Made by a program: the position numbers and the translations under genes. DNA of 64,000 bases from Xylogone sp. PMI_703 (taxonomy: Eukaryota > Ascomycota > Leotiomycetes). Position 1 is the stretch's first letter. Every line of letters starts with the position of its first letter. The DNA lies in NCBI GenBank assembly GCA_021399445.1, contig JAJTUQ010000003.1:6820001-6884000 (forward strand), read 5' to 3'. Below the pieces are notes generated by a model, which made no database searches, was not told the DNA's origin, and was given only the letters and a program-made list of their open reading frames with translations. This document shows positions 34,924 through 46,894 of the stretch, piece by piece.

Positions 34924-36393
34924 TCAAGCTAGGATTTTCTTAGATGTCTGATCAGAAAATAGTTAGTTAGCACTAAATACTAAATTGACCATTCTGTTAT
35001 CAAATATCACGAACGGCCAAATTTAAAGCCTGCGATGCAGAAAAGTGTTGCCACTACTTGAAAGGTAAAAACGATCAACTCCAGAGTGTGAACAAAAAGT
35101 CGTAGCTTTATTATTGTAGCTGTGCTTTCTTATTCTAGTAATTCTTTCCAATCTTTGAGTGACAAAAAGAAGTATTCCCTTCCTTTTCCTTTTTTCCGGT
35201 AAAAGAAAAGAAGAGATGCTAAATATCGAAAGAGTTTGTGCTACACAACCTTTCAGGAGCTCGGCTCTACATCTCTCCCAGTGATGTAATGATATGCTCA
35301 CCATTACTAGGCCATAACCATCTACATTTCAAAGAGGTATCGGCGTCAGCAGTCTTTCCAGGTGTGGCTGGTGGTGCCCGATGTCGTGGCCGAAGACAAT
35401 GATTCGTCGCTTCGAGCTGCTGTGGCTGCCTCTCAGTTTTGACCACGCCACAGCATCAAGGCCATTCTCGATCCAATTGCAAATGCTTCCAACAACTCTC
35501 TTCTACCTATCTGCAACTTACAATGATACAATTCGTATTATCTATTCAGAAACAAACCAGTTTGCTTAATGATGATTCGGAATTATTTCCAATCCTCCAG
35601 ACCAGACAGGCGCATACGCACACTAGGAATACGAGGCCGTTTCGGAAACGTGTGCATCGAAGGATCAAAAAGGATTCAAAGCGGTGGCTTTGGAAGCTCA
35701 ACGCCCCGCCGATGCACAGTCCGAGTCCGTTATGAAATCAACGTGAGCCCATCTGAATTTTGAGGGATATGCGGCCACACTGGTTGATGAAACAGACCTC
35801 TCACTAGAAGGAGCTGTGGTTTACAGGGCTAAAACAAGCATTCTGTGGTTGGATTTAGTTGGTAGACCATGAAATCGATGCCGGTGCTTCGAATGATTGA
35901 CAAATAGATTCCGACGGCTCGCGATACAGTTGACTCGGGTGGATTCGATCCTCTGGTGCTCATTCTCGAGAAGAACCAACACTGTACTGTACTGTAACCA
36001 CACTACCAGGCTATGGATATTATGGTATCGAATGTGGAAGCGCGGATTGTCGCAAAAAGTTTCCCAGCTCGCCCGAGGCCACAGAGCAGCACAAGCGCCA
36101 CCAGTCGTGGGCCCCCTGGCGATCGTTCTTCAGGGCCTCTCGAAACCCTGCAGCTCCCCGCGTGTAGAGGCGCCAGGGGCAAAGGGAGTCCATCCTTGGC
36201 TGTGGAGACATCTTGTAGGATCGCCACGATGGTGCTTCAACACTAAACCTTCAGCTGTGGACAGAGAAATCGTCCTCATCCTCTTCCTTCTTCCTTCTAG
36301 TTCCTCTTCAATGACCTCCTAGATCGTTCTTCTCAAGCTTTCCGGAGCTGCTCTCTTGGCGTCTGAAAGACGGCGCTGACTTCTTTCGGCGGA
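34924..36393. other. Intergenic region before the GH47 gene
   Basis: Short plus-strand frames at 35381-35569 and 35569-35763, and a 141-codon frame at 35897-36322, have no recognisable content. The last 150 bases are CT-rich, as in many fungal leaders just upstream of the start. No repeat is seen. Confidence 0.5.
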
Positions 36394-38121
36394 ATGCCTC
36401 TGCTAGGACCCACAATGCTCCGTCAAAGTGTTACCTCACGCTCCCCTCTTCTCCATGTCTTTCCCTCGAAACTCCGATTGAGACATGTCATTCTTGCTGC
36501 TGTCGCTGTAATTCTCTTCCTCAACCTCTTCAGCGACTTCTCCTTCTCCTCTACTTTTCCTGCTGCCATCGGCAACAACAAAGCGTTCCACATACAAGCC
36601 CGCTTCAAACCGGAATCAGAAGACGCGAAATCGGCTAGGTTACAACGGCGGGATCGGGTCAAGGCCGAGTTTATACATGCGTGGGAAGGGTACAAGAAAC
36701 ATGCCTGGATGTACGATGAAGTTAAGCCCATCTCGGGGGGCCAGCAGAACACGTTCGTCGGCTGGGCCGCGACGTTGGTCGATAGTTTGGATTCACTCTA
36801 CATCATGGGATTGAAGGAGGAATTCGAGGGTGCTCTCAAAGCCCTGAAGGAAATTGATTTTTCCAAACCAAAGGACGGAGAGCGTATCCCAGTTTTCGAA
36901 ACGAACATCCGCTATCTCGGTGGTCTGCTCGGAGCCTGGGATATCAGCGGCCATCAGTACCCGATCCTGCGTGAAAAGGCTACACAGTTGGGGGATTTCC
37001 TTCTGCAGGCATTTAAAACTCCGAATGGTCTTCCTGTGCCCTACTACTGGTGGCAGAGGAAGAGTTCAGACTTGTTTGGAGAAAGTGGCGTGCTGGCCGC
37101 GCAGATTGGGAGCTTGAGCATGGAATTTATAAGATTGACCCAGGTAACTGGCGATTCAAAATATGCCGATGCAATCCAGAAAATCACGGATCAACTCGCA
37201 AATACACAAAACGAGACGAGCTTGCCCGGGATGTGGCCTATCAAAATAGACACAACAGGTCCCAAAATGAAATACAGCAGCGCGGACTTTACTCTGGGTG
37301 CTCTGGCCGGTATGTTCTATACAGCAGGTAACATCTTCATATGTTCTTCAGCTGACAAAATTATAAAAACAGATTCCATGTTTGAATATCTCCCCAAAAC
37401 AGCCCTCCTCCTTCCTCCCGCTCTCGCAAAACAGTATACAGACATGTATACATTCGCCTTCTCCACCATCACCAAAAACATCCTCTTCCGCCCAACCCTG
37501 CCCGGAAATCCAGACATCCTCTTCCCAGGTACCTACCACGCCAACCCTAACCGTCCACGCCTCGACCACGAAGTCCAGCATCTGGCCTGCTTCGTCGGTG
37601 GCATGGTCGCCCTCGCCTCCCGGATGAGCAAATCCCCCGCCGAGCTTGACATGGGCCGCAGACTCACCGACGGCTGCGTCTGGGCATACGCTCATACTCC
37701 AACAGGAATCATGGCTGAGATATCCCACTTCGACGCCTGTCCAGAGATAGATACACCTTGTGAATGGGCCGGTGGCGAAGACAACAAAGGCTTCCGCGTG
37801 GACGACCCGTCATACCAATTACGTCCCGAAGCCATCGAATCCGTCTTCGTCATGTACAGACTAACTGGTGACGCCAGTTGGCAGGACAAAGGATGGACGA
37901 TGTTCGAGGCGATCTCGAAGCATACACGAACGGACATTGCCAATGCACGATTACAGAACGTCATGGCTGAGAATCCGAAGCAGGTTGATTCCATGGAGAG
38001 CTTTTGGCTGGCCGAGACGCTCAAGTATTTCTATCTGTTGTTTAGTGAGCCGGACTTGGTCAGTCTGGATGAGTTTGTGTTGAATACTGAGGCGCATCCT
38101 TTGAGATGGGCTACGAAATAG
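36394..38121 (+). CDS. Class I alpha-1,2-mannosidase (GH47)
   Basis: Exons are 36394-37309 and 37373-38121, giving 554 aa. The 63-bp intron (GT..AAACAG, branch GCTGAC) is a multiple of three without stops, so an unspliced reading would insert 21 residues (GMFYTAGNIFICSS...) between GALA and DSMFEYLPK. The type II anchor is at about residues 29-46 (HVILAAVAVILFLNLF). Family landmarks: DSLDSLYIMG, PVFETNIRYLGGLLGAWD, GESGVLAAQIGS, HLACFVGGM, LRPEAIESVFVMYRLTGD, ESFWLAETLKYFYLLFSE, and the calcium-binding LNTEAHP near the end. It trims Man alpha-1,2 residues from N-glycans in the ER/Golgi. ATGs at 36394 and 36415 are both possible starts. Confidence 0.93.
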   Translation: MPLLGPTMLRQSVTSRSPLLHVFPSKLRLRHVILAAVAVILFLNLFSDFSFSSTFPAAIGNNKAFHIQARFKPESEDAKSARLQRRDRVKAEFIHAWEGYKKHAWMYDEVKPISGGQQNTFVGWAATLVDSLDSLYIMGLKEEFEGALKALKEIDFSKPKDGERIPVFETNIRYLGGLLGAWDISGHQYPILREKATQLGDFLLQAFKTPNGLPVPYYWWQRKSSDLFGESGVLAAQIGSLSMEFIRLTQVTGDSKYADAIQKITDQLANTQNETSLPGMWPIKIDTTGPKMKYSSADFTLGALAGMFYTAGNIFICSSADKIIKTDSMFEYLPKTALLLPPALAKQYTDMYTFAFSTITKNILFRPTLPGNPDILFPGTYHANPNRPRLDHEVQHLACFVGGMVALASRMSKSPAELDMGRRLTDGCVWAYAHTPTGIMAEISHFDACPEIDTPCEWAGGEDNKGFRVDDPSYQLRPEAIESVFVMYRLTGDASWQDKGWTMFEAISKHTRTDIANARLQNVMAENPKQVDSMESFWLAETLKYFYLLFSEPDLVSLDEFVLNTEAHPLRWATK

Positions 38122-38699
38122 ATATAGAGTGCCTTCTAACTACGGTGTTCGTTGGTACGGTATAGCATGAGCATAATGAACATCTATATATAGAACTAGA
38201 ATATATGGCACATAGGTTCGCTCGCAATTGGATTAATTACACATTGTAATGGGAACCAAGGTCTATCTATAACTCAATAATTACATCTTGCGACTGGGTC
38301 TGAAGAGACGTCTCACTTCAAAGTATTCAAGGATCACAGGCTACAAAAAGCTTGATACACTACATGTACTTATCATATTCTACAGGTCACATCACACAGA
38401 AATCAATAGAATAGGTGAAGATTCTCAATTGAAATTCATAAAATCGTTGCAAAGTCCAACAAATATACCATCCCGTCATACCTTTCATTGTAATTCGCCT
38501 CTCCTGGTTGCTCCTAGCAAAAAGAAACGAAACCTATTTACAACAAAAAAGAAGTAATAGTATAATTGTTAAACCCCCTTCTTCCCAATAGCCTTACCGT
38601 TTCAGAAAACACCATGCAATGCAAATCCAAGAGGCGCCACATATTCCCCCAAGATCCAATAACCGCAGTAATCCACACGTTACTCTCTCATGGGGTATA
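38122..38699. other. Convergent 3' region
   Basis: This is the 578-bp gap between the stop codons of the GH47 and IQGAP genes. It is AT-rich, with 3' UTR character. No gene is seen. Confidence 0.6.
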
Positions 38700-41600
38700 T
38701 TATTCCGTCCTGTAGAACTTCTTGTAAAGTAGATGTAGGAAAAGATTGACGTTAAACCTCATGGCGCCCTCGAAAAGGTCCATGTATTGATGGTTAGCGA
38801 ATTGCGCAGCGAGCAATGAATCCATCGAAACTTCAGCATGTGCTCCTGGAATTTGGATGCTCCCTCTGCTGCCTTCGATAACGAACAGGCCGACTTCATC
38901 ACATGAGATTGTGAGATTGATTTTATCCCATTCCCTTTCGTTAAAGCCCTTCCAGGATACGAGAACGCTCTTATCCGATAATGTACGAGCAGAGTATTTG
39001 AATGATCCGAATTTGGGCTTCCGTCCAGAACGCTCCAGCTCCTTCTCGTGATTGTATTGTTTTGTAAATGGCATGAGGAAGCGTTTTTTGCTGTTGTACA
39101 GAGTTAGTCAAAAATTTTAACAAATCAGAGGTGATTACATACCCTTTCTTTTGCAACGTCAGCATTGCCTGTTCGATATAGTTATCGTAGCTCTTCCTTT
39201 GTGATTCTAGCCACTCTGCCTTCTCCGTAAGATTTGCAAGCGTCAGTCGAACACCCTCGAGTTCCCGTTGTCGCTGGACACGTCTTCGACTCTTGGTACG
39301 AATATCAAGTGCAATTGCATTGAGAATATCTTGATAGTTGTTGTGTCTCGATATCCGTCCCGACTGTTCTAAGTGCATGATGTTTTCCAGTGCTGTCCGC
39401 TTCAGTTCTTTATAAGACAAAGCAGTGATGTCAACCATTGTATTGACGTCTGAATAGGCTCCGCGACAATTGCTTCCTGCAGCAAACTCATCTCGTACGA
39501 GAGTGCGCCATTTCTCTTCATCCTCCCTTGTGATAGGTCGAACAAGGATATCCATGAGATTCGCTCCAGACTGAATGCGAATAATATATAACACGCAACG
39601 CTTAGTCTCCATAAAGAGAGCCTTGACATCTGCTTCAGGATCCTCGAGATCATGCAACTTTGGACTCAAAGTCATCTGGATCTCAGTCGATGTTACTCCA
39701 AGCATTTCGCTTTCATTGTTCTTTGCATTACCGAGTTCGTGGATTATTTCTCGAATGACATCGTCTCGGTTCGGACAGATATGGCTGAGGTCAGCGGCAA
39801 TTAGGTGATGAATGGCGAAGACATCGGCCATCTTGATGTATAGAGTCGGCTTCGATTTTGCGTAGAGATCGTTGAATTCATCAATATGGAAAGTGGACTC
39901 AGGATCCGGTACCGAAATGAGGTTTGAGAATATCATGCTGATTCGTTCCATAGAATCTCCCACGTATGCATTAAGAGGCTGAAGATATATATTTTCTCCT
40001 CCAAAGAGTTTACCGCTCACAATTTGCCCGACAACTTTTGCCACCTCTCCCAGATTTCGCTTTTGTAGAGGAGCTAATTGCCTCTCGATAACTCCCATCT
40101 GCTCTGGAGTCGTCAACGCAGGTTGTAAGTAAAATTTCCATAGCCAGCTGCAAACAATGTGTGCCAATAGCTGTTGTTGTTCCTGTGGGAAGTGCTGGCA
40201 GAGGGCATCAAATATTTGGCGAGTGATATACCGGATGCCATAAGGCATACGATGCAAGAGACCTTCAAGTGCAAATAAAACCTGGTCGGCGATCTCTCGT
40301 AAATCTCGAAGGTGATCAATGAACAAATCGCGAGTCTCGGGGTCTTTAATAGCAACTTCACGAGGAATGTCTAGTGGTCGTCGGCTAGGTCGTCCGGTTC
40401 GCAGTTCTTCGTTGTTGATAGCTGAGCGGTAAATTTGAATAGGATCGCTCTCGAGATCGAGTTGAGGATCTTCAACGATATGCGCATGAATCAGTGGGCC
40501 GAGTAATTCTCGAAGGTACTTTCGATCACGAGGAGATCGCGTATAGTTGGCCAAAAGCTTGCTGAAGAAAAAGTTTCCGCGAAGACAATCTTGCGCCGAA
40601 CTCATACCGTCAACTTCCTCTACAGCAGAACGAGAAATCAGCTTCAAGAGGTAATACTCTTCTCGCCGTTTTTGGGCATATCCAAAGAGCCCCATCATCA
40701 ATATCTCAATACGTTTGAAATCCTTTTCGGGTGTACCTTGCTCTCGAAGCTTTCTGAAAAGGCGGGAGAGATATTGAGGTTGAGTTTGGAGAATGAAAAA
40801 TAGTTGTTGGTAAGATTCGAGCTTCTTTCTCGAGTTCTTGTTCAGAGCCTTCAAATCAAATTGATTGCTAGATACCATCGATGTATTTCCAATCAAATTT
40901 CCAGTGTGACCACCGAAATTCCTTTGATGCCTAACGACTTCGTCAAGAGTAATCTTGTTCTTAACCAACAATGCAATCTTGATATCCAGTTGATTAATAT
41001 GTTGCTCAGCCGTTTCGTTGAGTCTCACTTGTTGTACGACAGTCTTCCGTAGGCGCTCAAACTCAATTTCCTCGTTGAAATCGAAGTCGCTATCATTAAG
41101 AAGATGGACAAAATTCTTAACAGTGTTCACTGGGGGGTTCTTGCCAGCTGTCAAACTCTTATAAGCCTCTCCCTGAAGGCGACCACGAACGAAGCTTTGT
41201 ATCTTGACGACTTTTTCCATATTCTCCTTGTAGAAGCGTTGCTTTTCAGCAAACTTGGCCCGGACAATTGATGCTTTGGCTGCAGCTTGAATTTCAATAA
41301 TGGATTCTTCTTCAGCATCTAGTGCGTCCAGGACTGCTCCGACTTCGTTTCGTACCAGGACTGCCCGTACAATGGCTTGCAGGTCAATAATCTCGTCGAT
41401 GTGCTCTCCAATGTTATCAAGTTCGGTCTCTACTTGTTTTCGAAGGAATCCTCCTCGAATAAATGCCTGAAGTTTCGATATCTTGTCTGACTCTGCATAG
41501 AGTGCTTCATACTCCTCAGCCATTTGTTGTCGAAGGATCATCCCACGGATATTGGATTGAAGCTCCAATATAGACAGAGTCTCGGCTTCTAATTCTTCCC

Positions 41601-43686
41601 TTTGCTCGGCGACTTCGCGGCGGACTGCTGCTCCTCTGATAAATGCTTGGAGGGATCCAATATACGTTGAATTCTTCTTCAGCTCTTGCCCAGTACTGCC
41701 TTGTTTATTTCTAACCATTGAACCCCTAGCAGCAGCTTGCAACGCAGTCCAGATGGGAGATGCTTCCTCAAGAAGCTCCTTTTGCTGAGAAATCTGCTTT
41801 CTGGTCAGCACTGCCCTTGCGGCTGCTTGAATCGCGCTGATTGCGGGCTCCTCATCCCACAGAATCTGGAGATCTTGCGCAACGTTTCCTCTCACTAACA
41901 TGCCTCTAATGGCAGCTTGAAGATCTTTGATATTTGCCCCCATGACCTTAGTATCTTTCTTTTGAGCTGCCATTCGTGCACGTTCAAGGAAGCCTCGCAT
42001 AGCAGCTTGTATCTCCCTCACTACAGGCTGCTCGACATGCAATTCTGATCGCATCATGCCTACCTCATCTCGAACCTTCTTTGCTCTAAAAAGGCTCTGC
42101 AATTTCAAGATGTTTGCTTCCTTGCTCTTCCAGAAATTCTCTCGATCCACCTCTCGTTTGCGTGCTAGGAATCCTCGAGCTGCGCTCTGGAGGTTAATGG
42201 CGAATCGTCGCATGGACATACGATAATCTACAATCTGCCGTGCCCAATCTCCGCGAATGATTGATTGCAACTCTATTAACTTGCTCTCGGCGTCCCATAG
42301 GCCTTGCATTAAATCCCCGAGCTTCACACGAACCAATGCTCCTCTGATCTGAGCTTGAAAATCCTTAACTGATGATTCGTTCTCCTTCAACTCTCTATCA
42401 ATTCGCTCCTCTTCAGTTTCCTCTGGCTCAGGCTCAGGTTCCACACCAAAATCAGCTCCCATGTTCCCAAAACTTGGCATGCTAACACCGGCCTTATCAA
42501 GACCTTTCTGCATCTCCTCCAACTCGTGGTGCTCGAACTCTAGTTGACCAAGCAGGTTACCAATCCGGAAACTGACAATTCCTTTCCGATATAAGAGCCA
42601 ACTCAATGCATGTATGCAGTATATGACCTTGGGTATGTTTTTCTTTTCGTACAGGTCGATAAGCTCAAAACGAAAGAGGTCCGGCAGTTCGACCTCCCCA
42701 AGGTACCTGAAAAAGATAGCTATGTTATCAGAATGTCGGTATTGGAGTTTAGGATGCCTGAAGATACGAAACTGCCTTTCGGGGTGCAGCGCCTCCACAA
42801 TCTCGGCCAGTGTAACTCCATCTCGCAATGCCTCTTCCAATTGCACAATGGGAGGTATTTGTCGCTGGAGAATATCTTCTATCCACTCTTTTGCTTCTCC
42901 AATGTGGCAAAGATATTCATAGGCTTGGAGGAACTGTCTCTGCTTGTCCATCCAGTTCCGATCCCATCCATAACCATTTCCCCTCGTCGCCACCCTTGTA
43001 TCTCCCTCAGTTTTCGCTCTCTGCAATCTTCTGCGCCCATGGAGTCCAGTAACTTCTTGAGTTGGGCTGATAATGCCAAACTGCTCCGGAGAGTCGCTCT
43101 GGGCAAATTTAGAGAGAGTCCTAAGTTGTGTAGTTGAAGATTTTCCCAAATTCTCAAGGTCTTCGGTCAGGACAGGGCTATGTATCAAAGCACCGGGACT
43201 GAGACTGACGGAATCGTTACGAGTGAGAAACATAGACGTTGGCCGAGAGGTTGACGTTCGCGGTGGGGGTGTAACGGGCACGTATGCCTCGTAAGAAGGT
43301 TTATTGATGACATCTATGCTTTGAGAACGGCTGTGTAGAAAACCAACTTTGTCTTTTGGCGGAGGAGTGGAGTTTGGCGGCTGTGGAAGTGGTCGCAGTG
43401 ATTGTCGCACGCTACGGTAGGTGTCCAGAGTCGTATCCTTACTTCGTGTGCCATTTATGACGGAGGGTGACATTCTAACCACATCGCTAACGCCTCTCTT
43501 GTGTCCCAAATGGTTTGAATACGCACTGGAGGTCGATGAGGACAGCGTGCTGGTACGGCTCAGCTCGAAGGTGCTGGATGGTGTAGAGTAGGCACTGGAA
43601 ACTGTAGATGCATTGGAGGGCTCACGCTTCACAGCGGGGTAGCCGGAGGTTTGCACAGGTCGAAGAGATCGACGGTATGACTCCAT
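38700..43686 (-). CDS. IQG1: IQGAP-family cytokinesis scaffold (CH - IQ repeats - GRD - RasGAP_C)
   Basis: Exons are 43686-39143 and 39090-38700, giving 1644 aa from the ATG at 43686. The 52-bp intron (branch GACTAAC) joins LTLQKKG-KKRFLMPFTKQYNH. The N-terminus, about 240 residues, is Ser/Pro-rich. The calponin-homology domain is at about 245-375 (EWIEDILQRQIPP...LFRFELIDLYEKKNIPKVIYCIHALS). About 14 IQ-type repeats fill roughly 440-840 (for example LQSAARGFLARKREV, IQAAMRGFLERAR, LQAFIRGGFLRKQ). The GAP-related domain is at about 955-1150 (FRKLREQGTPEKDF, YTRSPRDRKYLRELL) and the RasGAP C-terminal domain at about 1330-1640. IQGAPs organise actin rings and septation at the cell cortex. The frame stays open for 39 codons upstream without ATG; see findings. 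Confidence 0.95.
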
Positions 43687-44891
43687 CTCAACTTCAGTGG
43701 AGAAGGTCAATTCAGAGGGAATGTTTGTCAACGTATCGTCGCCCAGATAGAGACAATGAGGCAGAGCTTTGAGCACATGGTAGGTGCCCACCTTTTGGGC
43801 CACTGTTCAAAGAATATCGGCCGCAATCGATGCTGCGATAGACCCAGAGAGTCAAGGCGGGATAACGAGGAATAAAATTGGAAGCTCGAACGTTGGCACA
43901 ATTTAAGCGGAGGTCACCGCCAAAAGCAGAGCTCCTCCGAGGGCGCACCGCGCAGCAAAAGAATTGAAGAAATTACTGTCTTATGGGTGGACACTGAAGG
44001 ATCAGAATGAAGACAGAAACATCCTGGGAGGAGGGATGTCAATAAGGACCTTGCAATGGACCTTGGATCTACAAGTTTTGCTGGAGGTTGCTTATGCCCT
44101 GGTCAGCATTGGGCAGTTTTGTTTACTTTCTAATGTAAATAATGACGACAGCCAATCAGCAATGCCAGGTGGTCCGAGCCAGCAACGACAATCGATTGCG
44201 CATTCCTGCCTGGCGTGCATTTTTGGTGCCTCGTTGCCTCGCTGCCTTGTAGTATGAAGATCATCAAAACATCAATGTTTACATAACCGTAGAGGCCTCA
44301 ATCCAAGATGACAACGAGTTAGCTTCATGCTGAAAAGATACGGTGCCAGTATTATCATGTATCAGATCTATTAGTATCACACAGAAGCTCCCTAGGAAAA
44401 TTAAGAGCGCTTGTGTAATTACTCTCAAGCAAGGAATATTTATCCGCAAATTAATTTATTCTGATCCTCTTTTTAAAAAAGCCAAGATCAAACGAAACAA
44501 GCCACCAACTCCAACTACAAGTAATACACAATTAGAAATTGATTAGCTTAGTACATAGCCTCGATAATATAGAAACCATCACGTATTCTTTTTAATAATT
44601 TTCATTGTTCACGCAAATAAGTCAATTTTCTAGTTCCTGGTCTATAAATACCCCTCAGACCATATTCCAAGCAACCAAAAGAAAATCCAAACGGAACCTG
44701 GATATCAAATGCATACCAAAAACCGTTCCGTACTCCCCATATATCCTATATGCCAAACCTGTCCATGCGACCGTACCTGTATATACCAATGATACCCACT
44801 GTATACATGCATGTTCTCGTTTAAAAAGTGCTGTGAAAATCCATTTAGACATAGAAAGAAAATCTCCATTGGCCACGAGGGTGTACCGAGA
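43687..44891. other. Intergenic region between IQGAP and MFS genes
   Basis: Both flanking genes are on the minus strand. The IQGAP promoter lies at the left, the MFS 3' UTR at the right. A 97-codon plus-strand frame at 43964-44257 has no recognisable content. No repeat is seen. Confidence 0.55.
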
Positions 44892-46894
44892 TCACTGGAA
44901 ACTCGTACCTCCTGTTCCTTGGCCGTAATTTGATGCCGCTAGCCCATTGCTTAATCGTCTACCTCCTCCAGGGCCAACGCTTCCGCCACGCAGACCGATT
45001 GGACTACTCATTCTCCGCTCAGCTCTTGGAGGGTGGAATGTGGGTTTCCCGTCATAGCTCTGGGAATACTTTGCATCGAGTGGTGGACCATCAACCACGT
45101 CCAATACTTCTTCGTCTGCCGCATAGGGAATGCGTTCATCACCGTCGAGGATTTCAGTCGGTGAAACATCTTCGTCGATGGGTGGCAATTCGTCCTCGTC
45201 CTCATCCTCATCGCTCTCAGAAGCCTTACTGAAACCTTCCATCTCGACCAAAAACCAAACCGGTATAGCACCGACTGCAGAAATGACTGTGAGAAGCCAC
45301 CATGGTGCAATGACATAACCGTGTTCTAGACCCTTCGTAAATGCCAGTCCAGTAACAGCTGGACCCATAGCTCTGCCGACAGCAGAGATAGAAACGGCAA
45401 ATCCGTTCAAGGTCCCGAGGATCCTGAGGCTGGTGGCTGAGTTGGTGAGTAGGATGATCGAGCAAGGGAATGCGAAAATGCCAGCAAAGCATTTAATAAT
45501 CATGATGCCGAACATGACAACCTGCTGCAAACCAGATGATTCGATGAGAGCGGTGTAAGGTGTAATGGTAAAGATTACAGGGAACGCGATTGCGCAGACC
45601 TTGAAGCAGTTCAAAACCCCATACTTTCGTGCCACTGGAGGGAAGACGAGGAATTGGATGACGCATCCTATGGCACCATAGAGCGTGAAAAGCGATCCTA
45701 TGCGGCCAGAGGCTAATCCAAAGCCACCGGAGAATTTGAAAGGCAAGTGAGTGTTCTCCGGAGTGTGATGCTCCCGAGGATGATGCATGAAAATGGGAAG
45801 AAGTTGATCGTATGCAGCAGAGTACATGGCAAGAAAGAAATAGGCGGTCAGATTAATGACTGATTGATAAGTGAACACCTCTGCCATGGTTGGCTGCGGA
45901 AGGACATGAGTACTCTTTGTGGCAGACTCTACATCGTTTGTGTCGTGAGACGTCACCTTGGACAGGTTGGACATGGAAGAGCCAGGACGAAGGAAGGCAA
46001 CCGATTCGTCCACTGAGGAATTCCGTCGGAACTTCTTTGGTTCCCTTTTGAAGAGCCTCTTTAAAAACGAGACAAGTTTCCTGCCAAGAACAAGGCCATA
46101 GTCGGTTTTGTGGCGTTTGGTTTCAAGTGTTTCCTAGTTGGCGCCGAGTTAGTGCAGGTGTATGAAAGAATGCGGCTGGTGTGTGGGCGGAGACTGACTT
46201 TCAAGAATAAAACGCCAACTGTTAATCCGACGAGAAAAAAGGCACTTGTTACGAGATTTGGCAACACAAAAGGGAATTTCTTGAGAAACTTGCTCTTCCC
46301 AAACAATCCAGGTATATTCTCGGCCGGCTTCGCAAAGAAACCTCCAAACGAGGGCCCGAGAATCGATCCCAGACTCCACACCAGTGGCATGACTGAGAAT
46401 GCTCTTGGCTGAAGCTCCTTTTCAGGAACCATTTCGGCCACCATGGTTCGGATAATGCCCACTGAAGTCTATATTAATATCTAGCTACACATGACTGCAT
46501 CCACAGGATAACTCTTACCGTTACCGTTGCAAGCACCGGCAAACGATCTCGCAATAATTGCCATGGGTAGGCTGATCGACATCCCCCAAAATATGCTGCA
46601 GATCATGGTGCATGTCAAAGCAACAAGGATGGTTGGCTTTCGCCCAAAGATATCGGAAGCCCTCCCCCAGAAGATTGCTGTTACACATTGTGAAAGGGAG
46701 AAGACTGCCGATGTGATTCCTGCCCATTTTGCTACCTCCTTTTTTGAGATGCCGAAGCTTTCTATCATCTCAGGCTGATTTTGAAACTTATATGAGCTCA
46801 TTGTGTGCTTATGTATATAATAGATGCAGGGCTGTACTGACCAGGTAAGGGTAGACTGATGTGAGGGCAACAGGCTCTGCGAATCTACATATTG
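44892..46894 (-). CDS. Major facilitator superfamily transporter (5' exon not resolved)
   Basis: Identified exons are 46894-46842, 46774-46519, 46461-46199 and 46133-44892, about 604 residues. They join cleanly: AICRFAEPVALTSVYPYL-PEMIESFGI, GACNGN-VGIIRTMVAEM, VGVLFLK-ETLETKRHK. MFS signature A is FWGRASDIFGRKPTI. About 11 membrane segments are visible, the last near WWLLTVISAVGAIPVWFLV, with a long central cytoplasmic loop (residues about 190-270 of this model) and an acidic, Ser-rich cytoplasmic tail. It belongs to the tetracycline-antiporter/ZIF-like drug:H+ group of fungal MFS proteins; the substrate is unknown. The frame runs back only to about 46897, where an acceptor (CTAATTTCTAAAAG) lies. 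The short first exon with the start codon was not found within 500 bp. Confidence 0.85.

Noticed and set aside
35897..36322. 141-codon frame upstream of GH47
   Set aside because: No recognisable motif, shadowed by three minus-strand frames, and it ends in the CT-rich leader of the GH47 gene.
36394..38121. 575-residue uninterrupted reading of the GH47 gene
   Set aside because: The 21 extra residues disrupt a conserved block and are bounded by good splice sites with a GCTGAC branch, so the spliced 554-residue form is preferred.
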